5,300 bases of DNA from an uncultured Gloeocapsa sp. (lineage in GTDB: Bacteria; Cyanobacteriota; Cyanobacteriia; Cyanobacteriales; Gloeocapsaceae). The stretch covers positions 1-5,300 of the forward strand of contig CALGKL010000147.1 in the NCBI GenBank assembly GCA_937930495.1, given 5' to 3'. The notes beneath the pieces are model-generated. The model saw only the letters and a program-made list of their open reading frames with translations, had not been told where the DNA came from and searched no databases. Both the position numbers and the translations under genes were made by a program. Shown in pieces: positions 1 to 5,299 of this stretch (positions within the stretch are counted from its first letter, which is position 1; every line of letters starts with the position of its first letter).

Positions 1-2
1 AT

Positions 3-911
3 TTAGTCAAGGCTACATTTTTACCACCAGACACGGTCAAATATCTGAATCTAGACAATCTAGCCGAGTTACAATGGTACGGTAAACCTCTATTTAGTCA
101 GGCGACTACGGGAATTAGTCTGATTTTACTCAATTATACTCTTTGGAGTTATTGGGCTTGGCAAGGAATTCAACACCGTTTTAATAACCCTGTCTCTACG
201 GTTTTAACTAAATACCAAAGTTATTGGTTAAGTTTTAGCTTTATTTGTGTTGCTCTTGGTTTGACTCTGCAACATCAGTTATGGGATGATGAAGTAAAAA
301 ATTTTACCTGTCTACAAGTAGCTAATCTGATATTTTGTCTAATTCTGATCGCCATTTTAACTCCTTCCTCTGGAGCGTTGAAAGATTGGTCACGTTATCG
401 TCATCGGGAAGTAAACACTAGAGGTAATCTGCTGAAGGATTTACTCTTGGGAGAAAAAAGTCCAGCAATAGTGGCGATCGCTGTTAATCTGGGGATAATG
501 ACTCTTTATATTCTTCCCTGTTTATTTCTCTTTTTAGATTCTACTGCGAGAGTTGCCATCTTTGGGGGTTGGTTACTCAATGCTAATTTGATTTTATTAT
601 TGGCTGTACTCTTCCAGGTCATCCAACTTTGGCAAAGTCCCAAATTTTCGGTTGGCTGGAGTAGTATAGGTACTCTATTTAGCCTAACAATATTACCTTT
701 AATCGTTTTTGCTTTGTTTAGAATCACTCCTTCTGATCAACCTTGGTTATGGTTATTTTCGGTAACACCTATCCTCGGTAGTCAAAATGCAATGACTATG
801 TCTATCTTTTTAGCTTGTTTGACTCAATGGTTGGGGATAACCTTACTGACAGGAGGAGTTACCTACCAACTTAAAAAAGCGGGAGAGTCGGAGATGAAAA
901 GGTTAGTCTAG
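3..911 (+). CDS. Polytopic membrane protein, probable ABC-2-type transporter permease (5'-partial)
   Basis: The reading frame is open from the left edge to the TAG at 909-911, giving 302 residues of a protein that starts outside the window. A TTG at 261 lies inside this open frame and is just an internal Leu codon. About six or seven hydrophobic segments are visible, at roughly residues 37-55, 73-89, 101-120, 155-177, 184-209, 217-240 and 264-287. A polar stretch between the third and fourth contains a WSRYRHRE sequence. The product is therefore an inner-membrane protein. The architecture and phrases such as LQWYGKPLFSQATTGI recall cyanobacterial proteins annotated as ABC transporter permeases; this assignment is from memory of the family, not from a catalytic motif, and the substrate is unknown. 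A HIP1 site lies inside the gene at 474-481. The last 9 bp overlap the 3' end of the convergent helicase gene, leaving no space for a separate terminator. Confidence 0.72.
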   Translation, partial: LVKATFLPPDTVKYLNLDNLAELQWYGKPLFSQATTGISLILLNYTLWSYWAWQGIQHRFNNPVSTVLTKYQSYWLSFSFICVALGLTLQHQLWDDEVKNFTCLQVANLIFCLILIAILTPSSGALKDWSRYRHREVNTRGNLLKDLLLGEKSPAIVAIAVNLGIMTLYILPCLFLFLDSTARVAIFGGWLLNANLILLLAVLFQVIQLWQSPKFSVGWSSIGTLFSLTILPLIVFALFRITPSDQPWLWLFSVTPILGSQNAMTMSIFLACLTQWLGITLLTGGVTYQLKKAGESEMKRLV

Positions 912-2372
912 GGAAATATCATATTTAGCAGCAAGGGTGATAATTTTTTGTCTTGCTGCTTCACTATTATCAGCTAAATCGGCAAATTCTATAAAACGCT
1001 TCAATTCTTTCCGAAAGAGGTTTCTCTCGGTCTCCAAAATTTCCCTGTCTAATTCCGGAGGGATGACAATCATATCAAAAAGAGTAGCCTTTTTTTTATG
1101 AGGATGGGGACGTAAAATTCTCCCCCGACGTTGGATAAATTGACGGGGATTACTTGTACTAGCTAAAATTACGGCGTTTTGAATCGAGGGGATATCTACT
1201 CCCTCGTCAAGACAACGAATCGCTACTAATCCTTGTAATTCTCCGCTGTCGAACTGTTGTTGGAGTTTTTCTCTCTCTTCTAGGGGAGTATCCGCTGTAT
1301 AGGTGTTGACTCGATAACCTAAATCTTTTCCTAACATTTTCGTTACCGCAGCTAGTTGACGTCGATAGGTAGTATCTTCTCCCTCGACGCAACCGTCACC
1401 ACAGTAAAATAGGGTATGGGTAGTGTCTAGTCGTCTTTCCATGAGTTGGTATAAAGCAGGTAGCTTATTTGTAGCTGCACCAACTAAACGAGCTCGCTTC
1501 ATCAGTAAGGAGGTTAGTTTTTCCTGATCTCTGCTTTTGTTTTGCTGAAGCAACCAACCAATACCCTGGGTTAGTTTAGCATAGGCGATCGCCTCAGGGG
1601 GTGTCAATTCCACAAAAAGAGGATAATAGTTATAGGATACCAATGCTCCTGTTTTAATCGCATCAGCTAGGGTAAATTCAGGTTGTAAGATTTCGCCAAA
1701 ATATTGTCTAATCGCTTCGGTCCCCTCTTCATCAAAATACCTCTCAGGAGTAGCTGATAATCCTAAGCGTAAACCTATCCTCAGAGGTAGACAAGCTTCT
1801 AAACGAGGTGATCCTAAGTTATGTACTTCGTCTCCTACGATTAAAGTGCGATCGGGAAAAAATTTAATATGTGATTGAAAATGATCAGTGACAAAGGTAG
1901 CGTTAGTAGTAATAACCGTCAAAAAACCTTTTTGAGAACTGCGGATACTATATAATTTTCCTGCTAGGAGACTTTGCCAGTTATGGACACTTTCAAAAGC
2001 TAAAATTGGTTGAAGGTTAAAGCGTTGACATTCCTTAGCCCACTGATTAACCAAATGACGATAGGGACAAATAACTATCAATACCTGTAAATTGATTTTC
2101 TGATAAAGTTCGGTCGTAATCGCTAAAGCGGTAATGGTTTTACCACTTCCGGTGGCCATTTTTAAAGTCCCTCTCCCCCGATGACGTAACCAGTTAGCTA
2201 CTGCTTCCCGTTGATAATCTCTCAATTTTATTGAGTTGGGTATTTGGGGATAACCCACGGTCTCACCATAACCCCCAAACCCCCTTTCAGAGACTTTTGG
2301 GGAATATTTTAGATACTCCTGGGCTAATTTTTGCCAATCAATAGCCTCAAGATTAGTTTCTGGTACTTCCAT
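903..2372 (-). CDS. DEAD/DEAH-box SF2 helicase family protein, restriction-type
   Basis: A 489-residue cytoplasmic superfamily 2 helicase/translocase expected to use ATP to move on or remodel DNA. All core motifs are present in order: Q-like LRDYQREAV (50-58), Walker A ATGSGKT (73-79), motif Ia around VICPYRHLVNQW (100-111), Walker B DEVH (181-184), motif III LSATPER (205-211), motif IV LFYCGDG (321-327), motif V AIRCLDEGVDIP (384-395) and arginine-finger motif VI QFIQRRGRILRP (411-422). It has no nuclease domain and no long extension. The TTNATF (155-160) and DEVHNLG (181-187) context resembles the SF2 proteins associated with DNA phosphorothioation (Dnd) restriction; that subfamily call is from memory and tentative. 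A stand-alone repair helicase of XPB-like type is the alternative. The ATG at 2372 is the first start after an in-frame TAG (2394-2396). No good Shine-Dalgarno precedes it, and the start lies inside the upstream small gene, so translational coupling is likely. The 3' end overlaps the convergent permease gene by 9 bp. Confidence 0.9.
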   Translation of the reverse strand: MEVPETNLEAIDWQKLAQEYLKYSPKVSERGFGGYGETVGYPQIPNSIKLRDYQREAVANWLRHRGRGTLKMATGSGKTITALAITTELYQKINLQVLIVICPYRHLVNQWAKECQRFNLQPILAFESVHNWQSLLAGKLYSIRSSQKGFLTVITTNATFVTDHFQSHIKFFPDRTLIVGDEVHNLGSPRLEACLPLRIGLRLGLSATPERYFDEEGTEAIRQYFGEILQPEFTLADAIKTGALVSYNYYPLFVELTPPEAIAYAKLTQGIGWLLQQNKSRDQEKLTSLLMKRARLVGAATNKLPALYQLMERRLDTTHTLFYCGDGCVEGEDTTYRRQLAAVTKMLGKDLGYRVNTYTADTPLEEREKLQQQFDSGELQGLVAIRCLDEGVDIPSIQNAVILASTSNPRQFIQRRGRILRPHPHKKKATLFDMIVIPPELDREILETERNLFRKELKRFIEFADLADNSEAARQKIITLAAKYDISLD

Positions 2373-2529
2373 TATTGCTGTTTTGCCGTTTAACTACCCT
2401 TGAACCTTTGCTGAAATAGGCGATCGCAAATACCATTAAAACAGGCATAGTAAAATTATATAGATAAGTTGTCCCTACCATAGTCGTCAACAGGAAAAAG
2501 ATAAATACAGATTGCCAAGTTTTATGCAT
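2353..2529 (-). CDS. Small hydrophobic membrane protein, 58 aa, overlapping the helicase start
   Basis: A short leftward frame runs from ATG at 2529 to TAA at 2355-2353. The protein begins MHKTWQSVFIFFLL and is hydrophobic from about residue 5 to 39, interrupted by a YLYNFTMP turn. This suggests one long or two short membrane helices (about 6-24 and 26-39), followed by a polar tail containing KGSRVVKRQN. A HIP1 site (2420-2427) encodes part of Ala-Ile-Ala in the second hydrophobic part. The gene overlaps the helicase start by 20 bp in a different frame, and a consensus -10 box sits 24 bp before its ATG. An in-frame TAA upstream leaves this as the only ATG. Only a weak ribosome site is visible. 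The membrane-like composition, the promoter and the overlap make it a credible gene. I do not recognise the family, and the function is unknown. Confidence 0.68.
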   Translation of the reverse strand: MHKTWQSVFIFFLLTTMVGTTYLYNFTMPVLMVFAIAYFSKGSRVVKRQNSNNGSTRN

Positions 2530-2552
2530 CAGAGGAACAACATTGTTATAGT

Positions 2553-2558
2553 ATTATA
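2553..2558 (-). promoter_or_regulatory. -10 box of a promoter for the small membrane protein and helicase genes
   Basis: The minus strand reads a perfect TATAAT here, in the 54-bp gap between the secreted-protein gene and the small membrane protein gene. Transcription would begin near 2546, giving a leader of about 17 nt. No good -35 hexamer is seen at 16-18 nt: the best candidate is TTAAAC, with three matches to TTGACA. Identification rests on the -10 match and its position. Confidence 0.45.
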
Positions 2559-2583
2559 TTCTTGGGAAACCACTAGGTTTAAA

Positions 2584-3033
2584 TTATTCTCCTGGTTTAC
2601 CATAAACCCTTAAACCGTAGCTACAGGGAACATTACTACAGCTAACCATGGTAACTTTAATATCAAATTTTCCCGTCCATTTCGGAGCGACTTGGAGAAT
2701 GGGAATATCATCTGTTTCGGTATCAGAATCAATCAGATGGTTATTCTCATCGTAAATCTCTAGGTTAATATCGGTACAATTATTGTCACAAACCGCTACA
2801 ATCGCATAAACAAAATCATTCATCAGATTAACGTTGAGATTATCATAAGCATCTCTCCCGAGTTGACCTTCGATAGGATCATGGGTTAAACTATAACCCT
2901 CGTCGGTGAGAAACTGATTAGCTTTTTGGAATTGCACTTCTATTATTTCTACAGCAGATTGTGCTAGGCTTAAAGCAGGTAGAGTAATTAAAGCTGTGCC
3001 GAAAACGGTAGTAATTATTTTATTTAGTTTCAT
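2584..3033 (-). CDS. Secreted four-cysteine protein, probable PPC-like beta-sandwich
   Basis: A 149-residue precursor with a clear Sec signal peptide: basic start MKLNK, hydrophobic core to about residue 23, and a likely signal peptidase I site after Ser-Leu-Ala (24), leaving a mature protein of about 125 residues. It should act in the periplasm or outside the cell. The mature part has Cys at 82, 86, 132 and 137, in CDNNC and CSNVPC settings, probably two disulfides. Alternating beta-strand-like segments (VYAIVAVC, DINLEIYDENNHLIDSD, GKFDIKVTMV, SYGLRVYGK) resemble bacterial pre-peptidase C-terminal (PPC) type domains, which are usually non-catalytic and attached to secreted proteins; here the domain stands almost alone. 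That fold is inferred from pattern only. The start is well supported: AAGGA (3046-3042) lies 8 nt before the ATG. It is divergent from the response regulator and appears to be transcribed as a single gene. Substrate or partner is unknown. Confidence 0.82.
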   Translation of the reverse strand: MKLNKIITTVFGTALITLPALSLAQSAVEIIEVQFQKANQFLTDEGYSLTHDPIEGQLGRDAYDNLNVNLMNDFVYAIVAVCDNNCTDINLEIYDENNHLIDSDTETDDIPILQVAPKWTGKFDIKVTMVSCSNVPCSYGLRVYGKPGE

Positions 3034-3041
3034 CTTGACAA

Positions 3042-3046
3042 TCCTT
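3042..3046 (-). promoter_or_regulatory. Ribosome binding site of the secreted-protein gene
   Basis: The minus strand reads AAGGA, 8 nt before the ATG at 3033. This is the clearest Shine-Dalgarno on the leftward strand and fixes the start that includes the complete signal peptide. Confidence 0.7.
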
Positions 3047-3109
3047 GATTGACCTTCCCCTTGGGAAGTATGTAGCCTTACACTTATATGTTACTTTTAG
3101 ATTATCTCT

Positions 3110-3115
3110 ATTATA
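3110..3115 (-). promoter_or_regulatory. -10 box of the secreted-protein promoter
   Basis: The minus strand reads a perfect TATAAT, predicting a transcript start near 3103 and a leader of about 70 nt before the ATG at 3033. No convincing -35 hexamer is present at 16-18 nt; TTTACA lies upstream but only 11 nt away. The NtcA box at 3146-3159 would be centred about 49 bp upstream of this start, which is not the usual activating position, so any NtcA effect on this side is uncertain. Confidence 0.42.
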
Positions 3116-3120
3116 CTCGT

Positions 3121-3166
3121 ACGTTATGTAAACAAAGATTTATTAGTAACGATTGTTACATAATGT
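3121..3166. repeat. Long imperfect inverted repeat overlapping the NtcA box
   Basis: ACGTTATGTAA (3121-3131) is matched by TTACATAATGT (3156-3166), 11-bp arms with one mismatch and a perfect 8-bp core (TTATGTAA/TTACATAA). The right arm shares bases 3156-3159 with the NtcA box. The left arm lies just upstream of the leftward -10 box. It could be an operator serving both divergent genes; chance is possible in AT-rich DNA. Confidence 0.35.
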
Positions 3167-3187
3167 TGACATTTTCTTTGTTAATCT
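3146..3187 (+). promoter_or_regulatory. NtcA-activated (class II) promoter of the response regulator gene
   Basis: GTAACGATTGTTAC at 3146-3159 is a perfect palindrome matching the NtcA consensus GTA-N8-TAC. Exactly 22 nt later, TAATCT (3182-3187) fits the TAN3T form of the -10 box, so the whole element matches GTAN8TAC-N22-TAN3T, the known layout of NtcA-activated cyanobacterial promoters. A start near 3194 puts the box centre at -41.5 and gives a 40-nt leader. No -35 box is needed in this class. NtcA binds with 2-oxoglutarate as effector, so nitrogen limitation should induce the downstream gene. The site is seen directly; its activity is inferred. Confidence 0.82.
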
Positions 3188-3220
3188 GAAACTAAATTAG
3201 AGTTTATTTATAATTAACAA
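3178..3220. repeat. Perfect 8-bp inverted repeat flanking the start of the response regulator transcript
   Basis: TTGTTAAT (3178-3185) and ATTAACAA (3213-3220) are perfect reverse complements separated by 27 bp. The left arm overlaps the TAATCT -10 box, and the right arm ends just before the ribosome site. Because the predicted transcript starts near 3194, only the right arm would be in the RNA, so a DNA-level operator is likelier than an RNA hairpin. Confidence 0.35.
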
Positions 3221-3233
3221 GGTCGAGGGAAAC

Positions 3234-3971
3234 TTGATATCTATTCTAATTGTAGAAGGCAATCCTCATCTGCGATCGCTTCTGGGATGGCATCTACAAC
3301 AAGCAGGTTATTCAGTACATCATTGTTCAACTATTCAACAAGCCAGAAATTTTTTCAACAAGAGTCAAGCAACTTTGACTATTCTAGATTCGGATTTACC
3401 TGATGGGGATGGTATAGAATTCTGTAATTGGCTATATCAAGAAGAAAAATCACTGATACTGATCCTATCTGCACGTAACAGCGAAAAAGATATCGTTAGG
3501 GGTTTAAGAGCAGGAGCAGATGATTATCTCCGTAAACCTTTTGGAATGCAAGAATTTACCGCTAGGGTGGAAGCTTTGCTTAGACGTCAACGGACGAACA
3601 ATGCTCCTTTAGCTCTAGAATATGGTTTATTAAAAATAGATTTAGTCCATCGTTGCGTAGAATTCCAGGGAGAATTGGTGGAATTAACCCCCCAAGAGTT
3701 TAGTTTACTCTATGTCTTGGCTCAAGCTCAAGGAAATGCCCTAACTCGCTCAGAATTACTACAAAGAGCATGGCCCGATGCTATCGATAATCCACGTACT
3801 ATCGATACTCATGTACTCTCTCTACGCAAAAAAATCGAAATTGACCCCCGACAACCTAGTATTATTCAAACTGTGCGTAATGTGGGTTATCGTTTTAATC
3901 CCGAAGCGATTAACCTACAAGCGATGATTCAACCCCAGTTATCCTCATTAAATAGCACAACAACTACCTGA
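3234..3971 (+). CDS. nrrA: OmpR/PhoB-family response regulator, probable NrrA (Rre37)
   Basis: A 245-residue cytoplasmic DNA-binding regulator. Receiver domain, about residues 1-115: phosphoacceptor D52 in LDSDLPDGDG, switch S79 in LILSARN, aromatic Y98 and lysine K101 in GADDYLRKPF. The acidic metal pocket is altered: the usual E/D-D pair after the first strand is E8-G9 (IVEGNPHL). OmpR-type winged helix, about 128-222: LTPQEFSLLYVLAQ, RSELLQRAW, then recognition helix RTIDTHVLSLRKKIE and wing RNVGYRF. A polar tail ends in Thr repeats. TTG at 3234 is the chosen start: it gives the standard ISILIVE first strand, GAGGG (3225-3229) lies just upstream, and the only nearby in-frame upstream landmark is a TAG at 3198-3200. 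The NtcA promoter in front, together with the family, suggests NrrA/Rre37, the NtcA-controlled regulator of nitrogen and carbon catabolism genes. NblR, which also lacks Mg-binding residues, is the main alternative. The family is certain; the symbol is inferred. Confidence 0.9.
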   Translation: MISILIVEGNPHLRSLLGWHLQQAGYSVHHCSTIQQARNFFNKSQATLTILDSDLPDGDGIEFCNWLYQEEKSLILILSARNSEKDIVRGLRAGADDYLRKPFGMQEFTARVEALLRRQRTNNAPLALEYGLLKIDLVHRCVEFQGELVELTPQEFSLLYVLAQAQGNALTRSELLQRAWPDAIDNPRTIDTHVLSLRKKIEIDPRQPSIIQTVRNVGYRFNPEAINLQAMIQPQLSSLNSTTTT

Positions 3972-3984
3972 TTGAGTTATCCTG

Positions 3985-4008
3985 AGCTAAGATCAATTAG
4001 CTTGCTAA
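3985..4008 (+). promoter_or_regulatory. Two mutually exclusive small hairpins before the methyltransferase gene
   Basis: AGCTAA (3985-3990) pairs perfectly with TTAGCT (3997-4002) around a 6-nt loop. The same TTAG (3997-4000) can instead pair with CTAA (4005-4008) around a CTTG loop, a stable tetraloop type when closed by G-C as here. The second form covers the first bases of the AAGGA ribosome site (4007-4011). There is no T-run after either stem, so this is not a simple terminator. A role as translational switch or weak attenuator is inference. Confidence 0.35.
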
Positions 4009-4018
4009 GGAAAAAAAC

Positions 4019-5224
4019 ATGGAGGAGCAAAGAGAATTGAAGCTGCGAGTGCTTCACGAATTTTTATACGAAGTCGGTAATTTTCCTGAATTGATTACTC
4101 CCTATACTAATTTTGTGCGCTCACTACGAGAGCGTTATCATCCCGTGGGTGTAACTGATATTCGTCTAACTGAATTAAATTCGGGTTTAAAATGTTATGT
4201 AGATTTGGGCGATCGCCTGGGTGCGGATATCTACTATGGTTATTATCAGGAATATTTTGACTCTCAATTATTACTGAGTTTAATTCATCCCGGTGCTAGG
4301 GTTGTAGATGTTGGCGCTAATTTCGGTTATTATACCCTATTAGCTAGTCAGAGAGTAACCGAAACTGGTTTAGTAATCGCTTTTGAACCTAATCCTGAAG
4401 TTTATCAACTTTGCCAACAAAATATCTCTCTTAATCACTTAGAGCAAATTGTACAAGCTCATCAAGTTTGTTTAGGTGCGACAGAGGGAGAAACGGATTT
4501 TTATCTGACTGAGGAGTCTTCTTTTAGCGGTATCGGTGCGACCGGAAGGGCTAAAATCAAAGCCAAAATCACTATACCCCTTTATCCTCTCGATACTTTT
4601 TTACAGCAATTACAGATATCCTCTCTTGATCTCCTCAAAATTGATGTGGAAGGTTATGAATTCGCTGTCTTAGAGGGTGGTTTACAAACTTTAGCCAATT
4701 CTCCTGATTGTGTCATTATGTTAGAGGTTTCAGCCAAAAATCTCAATCAAGAGCGTCGAGATGCTTTAATTAGGGTATTAGAGACTCTCTCTGCTCAAGG
4801 TAGGGTTGGTTGGTTAGTTACTCCGGAAGAGTTAACTCCTTTACAAACTCCTACAGATATCAATAAAATAGGCGCGGTGAATCTGTTTATAACTACTATT
4901 AACTCACCACGGACCCAAGAATTACAAGCTAATTATCAACGGTTGCGTCGCGACGCGTTCCAAGGTATCGCTCCCGAATTACATCTGTCTCCCGAAAAAC
5001 TCTTACAGCGTAATCCGAAAGATCCTCTTGGTTACTTAAAGTTACATAATGCCCTAATTAACGCCGCTTTAAGCGATCGCAATCGTACCATTGACGCTCA
5101 GAAAGAGGAAATTTTCCGACTTAAAAACCGGATTTCCCGTTTAGAAGCTCAAAAACAAGATCTGGAAAATTCCTCTCTCTCTACTCTGATTCGGCGTAAA
5201 ATCAAACAAAAGTTTTTAAGCTGA
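4019..5224 (+). CDS. FkbM-family SAM-dependent methyltransferase with C-terminal coiled coil
   Basis: A 401-residue protein expected to methylate a hydroxyl group, typically on a sugar or polysaccharide, using S-adenosylmethionine. The class I methyltransferase core spans about residues 90-295: SAM-binding motif I VVDVGANFGYYTLLA (95-109), acidic end of strand 2 in IAFEPNPEVY (120-129), IPLYPLDTFL (186-195), the FkbM hallmark LLKIDVEGYEFAVLEGG (205-221), and VIMLEVS (232-238). An N-terminal region of about 90 residues precedes the core. After about residue 350 there is a coiled coil with heptad hydrophobics at I358, I365, I372 and at L368, L375, L382, ending in a basic tail IRRKIKQKF; this may mediate oligomerisation or partner binding. 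AAGGA (4007-4011) lies 7 nt before the ATG. It is 47 bp behind the response regulator on the same strand with no clear terminator between, so co-transcription is possible. The substrate is unknown; surface glycan or glycolipid modification is the family-based guess. Its 3' end overlaps a convergent gene by 9 bp. Confidence 0.9.
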   Translation: MEEQRELKLRVLHEFLYEVGNFPELITPYTNFVRSLRERYHPVGVTDIRLTELNSGLKCYVDLGDRLGADIYYGYYQEYFDSQLLLSLIHPGARVVDVGANFGYYTLLASQRVTETGLVIAFEPNPEVYQLCQQNISLNHLEQIVQAHQVCLGATEGETDFYLTEESSFSGIGATGRAKIKAKITIPLYPLDTFLQQLQISSLDLLKIDVEGYEFAVLEGGLQTLANSPDCVIMLEVSAKNLNQERRDALIRVLETLSAQGRVGWLVTPEELTPLQTPTDINKIGAVNLFITTINSPRTQELQANYQRLRRDAFQGIAPELHLSPEKLLQRNPKDPLGYLKLHNALINAALSDRNRTIDAQKEEIFRLKNRISRLEAQKQDLENSSLSTLIRRKIKQKFLS

Positions 5225-5299
5225 TTTTAACCCTGCTCTTTGTAGTGTATTCACAGCTTGCTCCATACCAATGACTAATTTTTGACGGGAATGAATTGC
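5216..5299 (-). CDS. C-terminal end of an unidentified leftward gene (5'-partial)
   Basis: The minus strand is open from the right edge to TAA at 5218-5216, encoding 27 residues ending LVIGMEQAVNTLQRAGLKSA, which reads as an amphipathic helix typical of a protein C-terminus. Another frame is also open over this short stretch, but its sequence looks less protein-like. Support comes from the convergent 9-bp overlap with the methyltransferase gene, the same arrangement seen at the other convergent junction. The family cannot be recognised from this fragment. Confidence 0.5.
   Translation of the reverse strand, partial: AIHSRQKLVIGMEQAVNTLQRAGLKSA

Larger units (their letters stand above)
474..5080. 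repeat. Six dispersed HIP1 octamers (GCGATCGC)
   Basis: Perfect copies lie at 474-481, 1585-1592, 2420-2427, 3272-3279, 4209-4216 and 5073-5080, about one per 0.9 kb, each within a coding region. HIP1 is the highly iterated palindrome characteristic of many cyanobacterial genomes, so the repeat is the best taxonomic marker here. All the main genes except the secreted-protein gene carry one, arguing that they share the host's long-term sequence environment. Confidence 0.9.

Noticed and set aside
506..727. 73-codon minus-strand frame inside the permease gene
   Set aside because: It is antisense to a convincing membrane protein, has low-complexity basic composition and no ribosome site.
261..911. 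Separate 216-residue gene starting at TTG 261
   Set aside because: The same frame is open back to the window edge with membrane-protein sequence, so the TTG is an internal Leu codon of a longer gene.
1207..1392. 61-codon minus-strand frame inside the helicase gene
   Set aside because: It is a shifted frame across conserved helicase sequence, rich in Arg and Ser, with no supporting signals.
2567..2580. AAACC/GGTTT hairpin after the secreted-protein stop as a terminator
   Set aside because: The stem is only 5 bp and no T-run follows on the minus strand.
3166..3171. Perfect TTGACA as a -35 box for the response regulator
   Set aside because: It is only 10 nt from TAATCT, and the sequence at 17 nt spacing (AAACTA) is a poor -10 box; the NtcA layout explains the promoter better.
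3209..3214. TATAAT just before the response regulator start
   Set aside because: It has no -35 partner, and a start there would leave a leader of about 13 nt; kept only as a possible secondary start.
3972..4000. Promoter for the methyltransferase starting with TTGAGT
   Set aside because: Only four -35 matches and no acceptable -10 hexamer at 16-18 nt spacing.
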